Origin: Pseudomonas rhizosphaerae
GTDB taxonomy: Bacteria > Pseudomonadota > Gammaproteobacteria > Pseudomonadales > Pseudomonadaceae
Direction: 5' to 3'
DNA length: 64,000 nucleotides
Assembly: GCF_000761155.1 (NCBI RefSeq)
Contig: NZ_CP009533.1
Span: 2,542,001-2,606,000, forward strand
Shown here piece by piece: positions 1 through 12,611 of the stretch (within the stretch, counting starts at the first letter, position 1; each line of letters begins with the position of its first letter). Position numbers and translations under genes: made by a program. Below the pieces are notes generated by a model. The model had not been told where the DNA came from. It made no database searches and saw nothing but the letters and a program-made list of their open reading frames with translations.

Positions 1-520
1 CGATGAACAGCAAGGTACTGCCCTGGATATTCAGGGCATTGAGCGCCAGGTTGCCCAGGCTTTCGCCCAGCGCACCTCCAGCGGACGCCGGCAGGCTGCC
101 AGCGGAATGGAAATGGATGTGGGCCAGCGCTGCACCCGACAGAATCAGGAACACCAGGCCGATCAGGCGCCAGGAAAACAACCAGCCGCTCCACTGCCAG
201 GGCTCGTGGCGCTGACGGAAGATCTGCCAGGTCTTGACAGCCAGCAGCAGGGGGAAAATGTAGGCGAAATAGCCCAGCACCATGAACAGGATATCGGCAG
301 CGAATGCGCCCGCCCGGCCAGCGGCGTTCTGGACTTGGTCCATGTTGCTGCTGGTGTGGCTCCAACCAGGGTCGGCCTGGTCGTAGGTCAACAACGCCAT
401 CCACAGATACAGGCACAGTGCGCCCATGGCGATCAGGGCACCTTCCTTGAGACGATAATGCATCTGCTGGCGCCAGACGGGCACCGGTGCGGGAGCGGAC
501 GAGGCAGTGGATTTCTTCAA
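1..520 (-). CDS. ftsK: DNA translocase FtsK, N-terminal membrane domain (partial)
   Basis: FtsK is the septal ring ATPase that pumps DNA through the closing division septum and activates XerCD at dif. Only about 173 N-terminal residues are visible; the linker, motor and gamma domains lie beyond the left edge. What is seen is the membrane anchor: a short basic start, hydrophobic segments at about residues 27-46, 73-98 and 112-135, and the beginning of a fourth near 168. I place the start at a TTG whose codon lies at 518-520, because AGGAA sits about ten bases upstream and no in-frame ATG is near; the first residues (KKSTASS) fit remembered Pseudomonas FtsK starts. It is transcribed away from aat. 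Confidence 0.93.
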   Translation of the reverse strand, partial: MKKSTASSAPAPVPVWRQQMHYRLKEGALIAMGALCLYLWMALLTYDQADPGWSHTSSNMDQVQNAAGRAGAFAADILFMVLGYFAYIFPLLLAVKTWQIFRQRHEPWQWSGWLFSWRLIGLVFLILSGAALAHIHFHSAGSLPASAGGALGESLGNLALNALNIQGSTLLFI

Positions 521-956
521 AACGCTTGATTTCCTGCGCCTGCTAAAGCGCGCAACTGATGAATGACAAAAAATACAGCAAATGGCCAGTGTCGGTTGGG
601 AACGGGCCCTGCAAAGATCGCATTGTACGGGTTTGTCTGCAATTCGCGAATCCGCAATATAAGCGCTTGTCACCTGGCAACGATCCAGGCTGTGCTTACC
701 CACGATCACAGACGATCCGATCGCGCATTGTGTTTGCAGACAAGCGCTTACGAGTGGTTCTTGAAGAACAGTCACCTCCGACTGCAAACACCGGGAAAAG
801 TTACATGAAAGCCTGGCCATCTGCACGGCATCGGTTCGTACCCCCTGCGGATATCCCTGGCACATGGCACCTGCCACGCATTGGCGGGCCGATCAGATCA
901 TGGCAGGATGAACCATTGCCCACCCGTACCGCCCTCCCCTGCCGTAGCGAACACTC
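521..956. other. intergenic region between divergent ftsK and aat
   Basis: No convincing gene lies in these 436 bases; the short open frames here have no recognisable product. The region must hold the outward promoters for ftsK and the aat-bpt-infA side. It contains a pair of identical, inverted 12-base arms (660-671 and 739-750) and a weaker CTGTG/CACAG dyad (690-711). I could not identify -35/-10 boxes with confidence. Confidence 0.5.
660..750. repeat. perfect 12-bp inverted repeat, TAAGCGCTTGTC / GACAAGCGCTTA
   Basis: The left arm is at 660-671 and the right arm at 739-750, separated by 67 bases. Each arm contains the self-complementary core AAGCGCTT, so each could bind a dimer alone. Lying between two divergent genes, the pair could be a double operator. 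The binding protein is unknown; the arms do not match the LexA consensus. Confidence 0.55.
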
Positions 957-1637
957 ATGCTGACTTGGCTCAAACGAAACGAACTGGTTTTCCCACCGCT
1001 GAGCAAGGCCATGCGCGAACCCAATGGCCTGCTCGCCGCTGGCGGCGACCTCAGCCCCGAGCGCCTGGTCCAGGCCTACCGGCATGGCTGCTTTCCCTGG
1101 TTCGAGCAAGGCCAGCCGATTCTGTGGTGGTCGCCTGACCCACGTACCGTGCTGCTGCCCTGCGAGCTGCATGTTTCGCGCAGTCTGCGCAAGGTCCTGC
1201 GCCAAGGCCGCTTCACCGTGACGTTCGACCATGACTTCGCTGCCGTCATCGCCGCGTGCGCCGGGCCGCGCGACTACACTGACGGTACTTGGATCACGGA
1301 CGACATGCAGCGCGCCTACCTTGCACTGCATGAACAAGGGCACGCGCACTCGGTCGAGGTCTGGGACGCCGACACGCTGGTGGGCGGCCTCTACGGCTTG
1401 GCCATGGGCCGGCTGTTTTTCGGCGAATCGATGTTCAGCCGCGCCGACAATGCCTCCAAGGTCGGCTTCGTGACGCTGGTCGAGCACCTGCAGCAGGCCG
1501 GATTCGTGCTGATCGACTGCCAGATGCCCACCGAGCACCTGCACAACCTGGGCGCCCGCAGCATCGCCCGAGAGGAATTCGCCGGCTATCTGAGCCAATA
1601 CCTGGATCAGCCCAACAGCGCGACGTGGCGGCGCTAG
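957..1637 (+). CDS. aat: leucyl/phenylalanyl-tRNA--protein transferase
   Basis: Aat moves Leu or Phe from aminoacyl-tRNA onto proteins with N-terminal Lys or Arg, turning them into N-degron substrates for ClpS-ClpAP in the cytoplasm. The 226 residues match the usual family length. Family hallmarks are visible: GGDLSPERL at 29-37, FPWFEQGQP at 46-54, TWIT at 111-114 and GESMFS at 156-161. It heads a plus-strand row aat-bpt-infA, with bpt starting 58 bases downstream. The ATG start gives the normal N-terminus ([14 protein letters not shown]). The neighbours bpt, clpA and clpS act in the same pathway. Confidence 0.96.
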   Translation: MLTWLKRNELVFPPLSKAMREPNGLLAAGGDLSPERLVQAYRHGCFPWFEQGQPILWWSPDPRTVLLPCELHVSRSLRKVLRQGRFTVTFDHDFAAVIAACAGPRDYTDGTWITDDMQRAYLALHEQGHAHSVEVWDADTLVGGLYGLAMGRLFFGESMFSRADNASKVGFVTLVEHLQQAGFVLIDCQMPTEHLHNLGARSIAREEFAGYLSQYLDQPNSATWRR

Positions 1638-1695
1638 GCGAGTTATCCGGCGCTGGCATACACTTGATGCAATGGTTTCATTCCGAGGGTTCATC

Positions 1696-2403
1696 ATGAC
1701 TGAGTTGGCGCGCTTGAAGTTCTATGCCACTCAACCCCATTCGTGCAGCTATTTGCCCGACGAGCAAGCCACGACCTTGTTTCTCGATCCGAGCCAGCCG
1801 ATGGACGTGAATGTCTATGCCGACCTCTCGGAAATGGGTTTCCGCCGCAGCGGCGACCACCTCTACCGCCCACATTGCCAGCGCTGCAGTGCCTGCGTGC
1901 CCGCGCGCATCCCGACAGCCGGCTTCACGCCCTCACGCCAGCAGAAACGCATCCTCAAGCGCAACCAAGACGTACAGGTGACCTCTACCACCCCGCGCTT
2001 CACTGAAGAGTATTTCGATCTGTACCAGCGTTACATCGAGCAGCGGCATGCCGATGGCGACATGTTCCCGCCCAGTCGCGATCAGTTTTCGACCTTCCTG
2101 GTCCGCGATCTTCCATTCTCGCGCTTCTACGAATTCCGCCTGGACGGGCAACTGCTTGCAGTGGCGGTGACCGACCTGCTGCCCAATGGCCTTTCTGCGG
2201 TCTATACCTTCTACGAACTGAGCCAGGAACGCCGCAGCCTGGGCCGCCTGGCTATCCTGTGGCAGATCGAGGAAGCACGGCGATTGAATCTGGATGCGGT
2301 GTACTTGGGGTACTGGATCAAGAACTGCCAAAAGATGAGCTACAAGACCCAATATCGCCCAATCGAGCTGCTTATCAACCAGAGATGGGTGACTCTTAAC
2401 TGA
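1696..2403 (+). CDS. bpt: aspartate/glutamate leucyltransferase Bpt (Ate)
   Basis: Bpt attaches Leu from Leu-tRNA to proteins starting with Asp or Glu, feeding the same ClpS-ClpAP degradation route as Aat. The product is 235 residues. The N-terminal cysteine cluster is present (C17, C61, C64, C67, in HSCSYLP and [13 protein letters not shown]), as is the conserved C-terminal stretch around YLGYWIKNC and YRPIELL. An in-frame ATG lies 24 bases further upstream, but the start at 1696 has GAGGG close before it and gives the family N-terminus [10 protein letters not shown]. Sits between aat and infA on the same strand. Confidence 0.95.
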   Translation: MTELARLKFYATQPHSCSYLPDEQATTLFLDPSQPMDVNVYADLSEMGFRRSGDHLYRPHCQRCSACVPARIPTAGFTPSRQQKRILKRNQDVQVTSTTPRFTEEYFDLYQRYIEQRHADGDMFPPSRDQFSTFLVRDLPFSRFYEFRLDGQLLAVAVTDLLPNGLSAVYTFYELSQERRSLGRLAILWQIEEARRLNLDAVYLGYWIKNCQKMSYKTQYRPIELLINQRWVTLN

Positions 2404-2502
2404 ACCCCTTGGCTTGAGACCCCTTTTTCGGGCACAATGCACGCCGCTTTTGCCTGGCGCAGTTGCACCGGGCCATCAACTGGATACCGAGGGTTTTACT
2501 GC

Positions 2503-2721
2503 ATGTCGAAAGAAGACAGCTTCGAAATGGAAGGCACTGTCGTCGACACCCTGCCCAACACCATGTTTCGCGTGGAGTTGGAAAACGGGCACGTCGTAAC
2601 CGCGCATATCTCCGGCAAGATGCGCAAGAACTACATTCGTATTCTGACCGGTGACAAGGTGCGTGTTGAACTGACGCCCTATGATTTGAGCAAAGGGCGC
2701 ATCACCTACCGCGCTCGTTGA
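2503..2721 (+). CDS. infA: translation initiation factor IF-1
   Basis: IF-1 binds the A site of the 30S subunit during initiation and helps IF-2 and IF-3 select the start codon. The product is 72 residues, exactly family length, a single S1/OB-fold domain starting [13 protein letters not shown] and ending GRITYRAR. The start at 2503 is chosen because an upstream in-frame ATG (2437) would add 22 residues that no IF-1 has. The conserved order aat-bpt-infA facing clpA-clpS also occurs in other gammaproteobacteria. A strong hairpin terminator follows 14 bases after the stop codon. Confidence 0.97.
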
Positions 2722-2734
2722 ACCGAGACACATG

Positions 2735-2765
2735 AAAACGCCCGGCATTGCCGGGCGTTTTTGTT
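2735..2765. terminator. bidirectional rho-independent terminator between infA and clpA
   Basis: The stem AACGCCCGGC / GCCGGGCGTT with an ATT loop is flanked by AAAA on the left and a T run on the right, so it can end transcription on both strands: infA from the left and clpA from the right. The two genes are convergent, which fits. Confidence 0.9.
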
Positions 2766-2787
2766 TGTGTTGGATTTGGAGCCCTTG

Positions 2788-2809
2788 TAGCAGCGGCGCA
2801 AGCCGCGTC
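2788..2809. repeat. solo REP-like hairpin in the clpA 3' region
   Basis: GTAGCAGCGGCGCAAGCCGCG resembles the Pseudomonas REP core (GTAGGAGC...GCCGCG) and folds as GCGGC-GCAA-GCCGC (2793-2806). It is a single copy, not a paired REPIN, and diverges from the copies elsewhere in the window. Confidence 0.45.
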
Positions 2810-2815
2810 AGGCCG

Positions 2816-5086
2816 TTATGCCATCTCCGCCGTGGTCTCGAAATCGAAGGTCAGCTCGCCGTCCTTGATGTCGATGTGCACCACACCGCCGTGCTCGGCC
2901 AACTCGCCGAACAGGATCTCTTCAGCCAACGGCCGCTTGATCTTGTCCTGGATCAAACGCGCCATCGGCCTTGCACCCATCTGCACGTCGTAGCCGCTCG
3001 CTGCCAGCCAGCCACGCGCCGCATCGGTGACTTCGAGCTGGACACGCTTGTCTTCCAGCTGCGCCTGAAGTTCGGTGAGGAACTTGTCGACCACGCTCTT
3101 GATGACTTCGTGGCTCAGACGACCGAACTGGATGATGGTGTCCAGGCGGTTGCGGAATTCCGGTGTGAAGCTCTTCTTGATCACTTCCATGGCGTCCGAA
3201 GAGTGGTCCTGATGGGTAAACCCGATCGAGGCCCGCGCAGCGGTTTCGGCACCGGCGTTGGTGGTCATGATGAGAATCACGTTGCGGAAATCTGCCTTGC
3301 GCCCGTTGTTGTCGGTCAGCGTCCCGTGGTCCATGACCTGCAGCAGCAGGTTGAAGACCTCGGGGTGAGCCTTCTCGATTTCATCGAGCAACAGCACGCA
3401 GTGCGGTTGCTTGGTGATCGCTTCGGTCAGCAAACCGCCCTGGTCGAAACCGACGTAGCCGGGCGGCGCACCGATCAGACGCGAAACGGTGTGACGCTCC
3501 ATGTACTCGGACATGTCGAAACGCACCAGTTCCACACCCAGCGCCTTGGCCAATTGCCGCGCAGCCTCGGTCTTGCCCACACCGGTGGGACCGGCGAACA
3601 AGAACGAGCCGACTGGCTTGTCCGGTGCCTTGAGGCCAGCACGGGACAGCTTGATGGCCGTGGCCAGCGAATCGATGGCAGCGTCCTGGCCGAACACCGT
3701 GAGCTTGAGGTCGCGCTCCAGGTTACGCAGCAGCTCCTTGTCCGAGCTGGTCACGTGCTTTGGCGGAATCCGCGCGATCTTGGCCACGATGTCCTCGACC
3801 TGAGGCACCTCGATGCGCTTGACGCGGTTGGCCTCCGGCTGCAGACGCTGGTAGGCACCGGCTTCGTCGATGACGTCGATGGCCTTGTCGGGCATGTGCC
3901 GGTCATTGATATAGCGCGACGCTAACTCGGCCGCCGCTCGCAGGGCCTCGTCGCTGTACTCGATATTGTGGTGCTGCTCGAACCGCCCCTTGAGGCCGCG
4001 CAGGATACCGATGGTGTCTTCCACCGAGGGCTCGGACACATCCACTTTCTGGAAGCGCCGTGCCAGGGCACGGTCCTTCTCGAAGATGCCGCGGAATTCC
4101 TGGAACGTGGTCGAACCGATGCAACGGATGTCCCCGGAGGACAGCAGCGGCTTGAGCAGGTTGGACGCGTCCATCACCCCACCCGACGCAGCACCGGCAC
4201 CGATGATGGTGTGGATCTCGTCGATGAACAGAATGGCTTGCGGACGCTTCTTCAGCTCGCCGAGCAACGCCTTGAAGCGCTTCTCGAAATCGCCGCGGTA
4301 CTTGGTGCCGGCCAGCAGTGCGCCCAGGTCGAGGGAATACACGACGCTGTTGGCGAGCAGATCGGGCACCTGACTGTCGACGATGCGCTTGGCCAGACCT
4401 TCGGCGATGGCCGTCTTGCCCACGCCCGCCTCACCGACCAGCAACGGGTTGTTCTTGCGCCGACGGGCGAGAATCTGCGCAACGCGCTCGACTTCGCTCT
4501 CGCGACCTACCAGCGGATCGATACGGCCCTGTCGAGCCAGCTCGTTGAGGTTGCTGGCATAGGCGTCCAGCGGGTTGCTCGACGAGGACGTGTCACCACC
4601 TTCCTCATCCTGCATCTCCTGCTCGCCTTCGGAACTGTCGCCGTGTCCCGGAACCTTGGAAATGCCATGGGCGATGTAGTTGACCACATCGATTCGCGCC
4701 ACGCTCTGCTGCTTGAGCAGAAACACGGCCTGGCTTTCCTGTTCGCTGAAGATGGCCACCAGCACATTGGCTCCGGTGACTTCTCACTTGCCCGAGCTTT
4801 GTACATGGAACACGGCACGCTGCAGCACACGCTGGAAGCCCAGGGTCGGCTGGGTCTCGCGATCCTCGTCATGCACGGGAATCAACGGCGTGGTGGAGTC
4901 GATGAACTCCTGCAGGTCGTGTTTTAACTTGTCGAGATTGGCGCCGCACGCCCGCAATACGGTGGCGGCTGCCTCGTTGTCCAATAGCGCCAGCAGAAGG
5001 TGTTCCACGGTCATGAATTCATGACGCTTGGAGCGCGCTTCCTTGAAGGCAAGATTGAGCGTGACTTCGAGCTCGCGGTTTAACAT
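2816..5086 (-). pseudogene. clpA: clpA, Clp protease ATP-binding subunit, interrupted by an in-frame TGA
   Basis: ClpA is the hexameric AAA+ unfoldase that feeds substrates, including ClpS-delivered N-degron proteins, into ClpP. The full reading frame would encode 756 residues, the normal length, and is collinear with intact ClpA, but codon 101 is TGA (bases 4784-4786). The frame is the same on both sides, so this is a nonsense change (an Arg codon such as CGA would need one C-to-T step), not a frameshift. The 100-residue upstream piece is most of the N-domain that binds ClpS. The downstream piece keeps both ATPase modules (Walker A GEAGVGKT and GPTGVGKT, Walker B LFIDEI and LLLDEI) and the C-terminus. 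A GTG at 4765 with GGAG five bases before it could restart translation. A base-call error in the source sequence is the main alternative. Confidence 0.88.
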
Positions 5087-5115
5087 AGCTTCACCTCATA
5101 CCCAAGTGGTCGGCG

Positions 5116-5478
5116 TTAACCGTCCTTCTCGATTTCACAGAGTAGCGGATGCTGGCTTTCCCTGGCGTACTGGTTGACCTGCATGGCCTTGGTTTCGGCG
5201 ATGTCTCGGGTAAACAATCCGCATACTGCCCGCCCTTCGGTGTGGACGGCCAGCATGACCTTGGTCGCCAGCTCACGATTCAGATTGAAAAAAACCTCGA
5301 GGATTTCGACGACGAAATCCATCGGGGTGTAGTCGTCGTTGAATAGAACCACCTTATACATCGGTGGGGCCTGCAATGCAGGCTTGGATTCCTGGACGGC
5401 AATGCCTGCCGAATCGTCCTCGTGCGACTGCGGGCGGTCTTGATTGAAGGTTAGTCGAATCTGACTGAATGCATGCAT
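5116..5478 (-). CDS. clpS: ATP-dependent Clp protease adaptor ClpS
   Basis: ClpS is the N-recognin: it binds N-terminal Leu, Phe, Trp or Tyr and hands the protein to the N-domain of ClpA. The 120-residue form starting [13 protein letters not shown] is chosen as the usual Pseudomonas product; an in-frame ATG five codons upstream (5493) is also possible and neither has a strong ribosome site. The binding pocket motifs are intact: [12 protein letters not shown] and [11 protein letters not shown]. It lies 29 bases upstream of clpA on the same strand and is probably cotranscribed with it. Because its docking partner is interrupted, its function in this strain is doubtful. Confidence 0.94.
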   Translation of the reverse strand: MHAFSQIRLTFNQDRPQSHEDDSAGIAVQESKPALQAPPMYKVVLFNDDYTPMDFVVEILEVFFNLNRELATKVMLAVHTEGRAVCGLFTRDIAETKAMQVNQYARESQHPLLCEIEKDG

Positions 5479-5706
5479 GGAAAGAAGATTCATCGTTGAG
5501 CGAATAGAAGTGGTGGGTTGACCTTGTGACCGAATTTTGACTCGGCCGCCGCATGACCTTGACTATCGGCAAAACGGTGTTACAAACAGTAGAACCCACA
5601 TTGGGGAAGAAAGGTCCGCGCAGTCAACCAAATTTTTTCAATCGTTTGATTGCGCATGAAGTGGATGATACTCCAGAGCTGGAGTCCTTTGCAGAGGGAT
5701 ATGGGT

Positions 5707-5976
5707 ATGCGCAGTGGTAAAGTCAAGTGGTTCAACAACGCCAAGGGCTACGGCTTCATCATCGAAGACGGTCAGACCGAAGATCTATTCGCCCATTTCT
5801 CCGCCATCACCATGGGTGGCTACAAGACCCTGAAGGCGGGTCAGGCGGTAGTCTTCGATATTGTCCAGGGCCCTAAAGGCCTGCATGCGGTAAGTATCGA
5901 GCCAGCGTCGGTCGAAGCACCCGAAACCAGTGTCACACCGGTCGACAATGCAGCCAAGGAATCTGCGGACGCGTGA
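5707..5976 (+). CDS. cspD: cold-shock-domain protein CspD
   Basis: CspD is a small nucleic-acid-binding protein of the cold-shock fold, known in E. coli as a stationary-phase inhibitor of replication. The 89 residues have the cold-shock domain at about 1-65, with the RNP motifs GYGFI and DLFAHFS, followed by an acidic, Ala/Pro-rich tail. I choose the ATG at 5707 because AGAGGG ends eight bases before it; the ATG at 5701 is too close. It is divergent from clpS, a neighbour order also found in E. coli. A stable hairpin follows about 100 bases later. Confidence 0.9.
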   Translation: MRSGKVKWFNNAKGYGFIIEDGQTEDLFAHFSAITMGGYKTLKAGQAVVFDIVQGPKGLHAVSIEPASVEAPETSVTPVDNAAKESADA

Positions 5977-6074
5977 TCGCGGCGCCAGTACAGTGATCGC
6001 AGGCAAGCGTTCCTCGGGTGCATCCGGTGTCACATGAGCGCTTGCTCGCCGTCATTGCTTCACGGTCGTACCTG

Positions 6075-6108
6075 GACAGGCCATCCGAACGGATGGCCTG
6101 TCTCGTTT
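6075..6108 (+). terminator. probable cspD terminator hairpin
   Basis: A perfect 12-base stem, GACAGGCCATCC / GGATGGCCTGTC, closes a GAAC loop at 6075-6102. Only a short T run (TCGTTT) follows, so termination strength is uncertain. Confidence 0.65.
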
Positions 6109-6330
6109 CCGGCATGCCCCCAGCGGTGCAGCTTTGTAGGCCCTACACAGTATTCATCGCCACGACCAGTGGTATACTGCCGCAGTGACCACAGGGTCAC
6201 GCTGGTCGGATCGGTCCGCCCGTACGAGTGGTCTCCAGGCTACTTGCGGGGCGATTGTCGTCGGTCGACCGCTTGACGCTCTACTGATGCATCCCACATC
6301 ACCGCGACGAATGCTCGACGTTTCGCCTCA

Positions 6331-8641
<2,311 letters not shown>

Positions 8642-8711
8642 GGCTTGCAACGGCAACACCCCCAGCCCTGGCCTCGTGCCGGGGCTGACTTTTTCTGGCA
8701 CCTGAGATCTC

Positions 8712-8802
8712 TCGTAGGAGCGGTCATCGGCCGCGAAAAGGACAACGCGAATTGGCTGATGCACCGCGGTGCCTGGTTCGCGGCCACGGACCGCTCCTAC
8801 GA
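8712..8802. repeat. REPIN, GTAGGAGC...GCCGCGAA class
   Basis: Two REP copies face each other: the forward copy at about 8712-8737 and the inverted copy at 8777-8802, with 39 bases between them. Each REP has its own short hairpin (GGTCATCGGCC-type), and the pair can fold into one long cruciform. It fills the gap between idh and the Nudix gene. The spacer shares TGATGCACCGCGG with the copy near 14.3 kb. Confidence 0.85.
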
Positions 8803-8828
8803 GGGGTTCATCAATAGGAGATTCCATC

Positions 8829-9269
8829 ATGACCTGGCAACCTCATATCACCGTCGCCACCGTTATCGAAGACAACGGGCGCTTCCTGTTCGTCGAGGAA
8901 ATGAAAGGCGGACGCCTGGTACTCAACCAGCCCGCCGGCCATCTGGAACCCGACGAAACTCTGCTGCAGGCAGCGCTGCGTGAAACGCTGGAGGAAACCG
9001 CCTGGGAAGTGGAGCTGACCGGTGTGGTCGGCATCTACCTCTATACCGCGCCGAGCAACGGCGTGACCTACCAGCGCGTCTGCTTCAGCGCGCGGCCCGT
9101 GCACTTGAACCCGGAGCTTGAGCTGGATCCGGACATCAGCGGTACGACCTGGCTGACGCGTGACGAACTGGCGTCCCAAGGCCATCGACTGCGCAGCGAG
9201 CTGGTCATGCAATGCCTGGACGACTACCTGAGCGGACCGTTGCACAGCCTCGAGCTGATTCGCACCTGA
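8829..9269 (+). CDS. Nudix hydrolase, NudJ-like
   Basis: Nudix enzymes cleave nucleoside diphosphates linked to another group; NudJ of E. coli hydrolyses thiamine and nucleotide pyrophosphates. The 146-residue protein has a Nudix box at about residues 38-60 (GHLEPDE ... RETLEET), with Ala where the box usually has Gly after EET. AGGAG lies well placed before the ATG at 8829. It is 59 bases upstream of mnmA on the same strand, the same order as in other Pseudomonas. The real substrate cannot be told from sequence. Confidence 0.88.
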   Translation: MTWQPHITVATVIEDNGRFLFVEEMKGGRLVLNQPAGHLEPDETLLQAALRETLEETAWEVELTGVVGIYLYTAPSNGVTYQRVCFSARPVHLNPELELDPDISGTTWLTRDELASQGHRLRSELVMQCLDDYLSGPLHSLELIRT

Positions 9270-9328
9270 GCGTTTTGCAGCGCACCCTGTTAGAATCGCG
9301 TCCTTTTCAGAGACCCCATCGAATCCCT

Positions 9329-10450
9329 ATGCGTGAGCCAGCTCCCCGCCACTGTGCAAAGCAGCGCGTCATCGTCGGCATGTCCGGCGGCGTCGACTCG
9401 TCCGTGTCCGCCCTTCTGCTGATGGAGCAGGGTTACCACGTGGAAGGCCTGTTCATGAAGAACTGGGAAGAAGACGACGGAACCGAATACTGCACGGCGC
9501 GCGAGGACCTGGCGGACGCCCAGGCCGTCTGCGACAAGCTGGGCATCAAGCTGCACACCGCCAACTTCGCGGCCGAATACTGGGACAACGTCTTCGAGCA
9601 CTTTCTCGAGGAGTACAAAGCCGGACGCACGCCGAACCCGGATATCCTGTGCAACCGCGAGATCAAGTTCAAGGCGTTCCTGGATTACGCACTGATGCTG
9701 GGCGCCGACCTTATCGCCACCGGCCACTACGTGCGTCGCCGCGACATCGACGGGCAGACCCAACTGCTCAAGGGTCTGGATCCAAACAAGGACCAGAGCT
9801 ACTTCCTGCACGCCGTGGGTGGCGAGCAGATCGCCCGTACGCTGTTTCCCGTGGGCGAGCTGGAAAAGCCCGAAGTGCGCGCGATCGCCGAGATGCATGG
9901 CCTGGCGACCGCCAAGAAGAAGGACTCCACTGGCATCTGCTTTATCGGCGAGCGACGCTTCAGCGACTTTCTCAAGCAGTACCTGCCCGCCCAGCCAGGC
10001 GAGATCAAGACCACCGAGGGCGACGTCATCGGGCGCCATCACGGCTTGATGTACCACACCATCGGCCAGCGCCAGGGCCTGGGGATCGGCGGCCTGAAGG
10101 ACGCCGGTGACGACCCTTGGTATGTGCTGATCAAGGACCTGACCCACAACGAACTGATCGTCGGCCAGGGCAACGCGCACCCGCTGCTGTTTTCCCGCGC
10201 CCTGCTCGCCTCGGAAATCTACTGGGTCAACCCGGTGGACCTGGCCGAGCCGCGGCGCCTGACGGCCAAGGTCCGCTATCGCCAGGGCGACCAGGCGTGC
10301 ACGCTGGAACACACTGCCCAAGGCTATCGCGCCGTGTTCGACGAGCCACAACGGGCCGTCACGCCGGGTCAGTCGGTAGTGCTCTACGACGGCGAGATCT
10401 GCCTGGGCGGCGGGGTTATCGAAGTCGCCGAGCCCTGGAGTCAGTCATGA
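9329..10450 (+). CDS. mnmA: tRNA-specific 2-thiouridylase MnmA
   Basis: MnmA adds sulfur to U34 of Glu, Gln and Lys tRNAs, using ATP and sulfur relayed by IscS and the Tus proteins. The 373 residues show the PP-loop SGGVDS at 19-24, the nucleophile C108 in [12 protein letters not shown] and the persulfide C204 in [10 protein letters not shown]. An open frame continues upstream, but the ATG at 9329 gives the family N-terminus ([13 protein letters not shown] near residue 13). Its stop overlaps the hflD start by four bases (ATGA), so the two are translationally coupled. Confidence 0.96.
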   Translation: MREPAPRHCAKQRVIVGMSGGVDSSVSALLLMEQGYHVEGLFMKNWEEDDGTEYCTAREDLADAQAVCDKLGIKLHTANFAAEYWDNVFEHFLEEYKAGRTPNPDILCNREIKFKAFLDYALMLGADLIATGHYVRRRDIDGQTQLLKGLDPNKDQSYFLHAVGGEQIARTLFPVGELEKPEVRAIAEMHGLATAKKKDSTGICFIGERRFSDFLKQYLPAQPGEIKTTEGDVIGRHHGLMYHTIGQRQGLGIGGLKDAGDDPWYVLIKDLTHNELIVGQGNAHPLLFSRALLASEIYWVNPVDLAEPRRLTAKVRYRQGDQACTLEHTAQGYRAVFDEPQRAVTPGQSVVLYDGEICLGGGVIEVAEPWSQS

Positions 10451-11067
10451 ACAACCTGCAGGAGCAACTGGTAGCGCTGGGCGCGGTGTTCCAGGCTGCG
10501 GTGCTGGTCGACCGCATCGCCAAGACCGGTTCAGCAGCCGAGGCCGATGTCGCCTGCCTGCTGGGCAGCCTGCTGGTGGTCGACCCCAAGGATACCCTGC
10601 AGGTGTTCGGCGGCGACGACAGCCACCTGCACGAAGGCTATGGCGCCCTGTCCAGCGCCCTGGAGCGCGACCCTGGCAGCCTGCAGCGCGAGCCGTTGCG
10701 CTATGCGCTGTCGATGCTGGGCCTGGAGCGACAACTGGCCAAACGCGGCGAAATGCTCGAAATCATCGGCAAGCGCATCCCGCAGATCCAGAACCAGGTC
10801 GAGCATTTCGGCCAAGGCCATGAAAACGTCATCGCGGCCACCGGCGCGCTCTACCAGGACACGCTCAGCACCCTGCGCCAGCGCATTCAGGTACACGGCG
10901 ATACGCGCCACCTCCAGCAACCCAACAACGCCTCGAAGATCCGCGCCCTGCTGTTGGCCGGCATTCGCGCCGCGCGCCTGTGGCGACAGCTGGGCGGCCA
11001 TCGCTGGCAGCTGGTGATCAGCCGCCGCAAACTGTTGCGAGAGCTGTACCCCATGATGCGCGGATGA
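10447..11067 (+). CDS. hflD: high frequency lysogenization protein HflD homolog
   Basis: HflD (YcfC) is a peripheral inner-membrane protein; in E. coli it binds the lambda CII activator, but its general role is unclear. The 206-residue product begins [18 protein letters not shown] and is mostly helical, as expected. The ATG overlaps the mnmA stop by four bases. The order mnmA-hflD-purB is conserved in gammaproteobacteria, which supports the name more strongly than any motif. Confidence 0.93.
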   Translation: MNNLQEQLVALGAVFQAAVLVDRIAKTGSAAEADVACLLGSLLVVDPKDTLQVFGGDDSHLHEGYGALSSALERDPGSLQREPLRYALSMLGLERQLAKRGEMLEIIGKRIPQIQNQVEHFGQGHENVIAATGALYQDTLSTLRQRIQVHGDTRHLQQPNNASKIRALLLAGIRAARLWRQLGGHRWQLVISRRKLLRELYPMMRG

Positions 11068-11112
11068 GTGGCCGAACGGTCGGCCTGCGCCGCCCAACCG
11101 GCTTTTTTCATG

Positions 11113-12527
<1,415 letters not shown>

Positions 12528-12546
12528 CACCCGCCATCGACGCTTT

Positions 12547-12573
12547 GACGCCCGGCTTAGCCGGGCGTTTTTA
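12547..12573 (+). terminator. rho-independent terminator of purB
   Basis: The stem ACGCCCGGC / GCCGGGCGT with a TTA loop, followed by TTTTATT, lies 20 bases after the purB stop. Confidence 0.9.
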
Positions 12574-12611
12574 TTCCGGCTATAAAAGCAATATTATTCA
12601 GCAGGTTACAC

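Noticed and set aside
690..711. LexA box upstream of ftsK (CTGT ... ACAG)
   Set aside because: The spacing between CTGT and ACAG is 14 bases, not the eight required.
4784..4786. The clpA TGA read as selenocysteine
   Set aside because: The normal residue is Arg, no selenocysteine insertion hairpin is evident after the codon, and no family member uses it.
4765..4790. A frameshift in clpA
   Set aside because: The two parts differ by a whole number of codons and share one frame, so it is a nonsense change.
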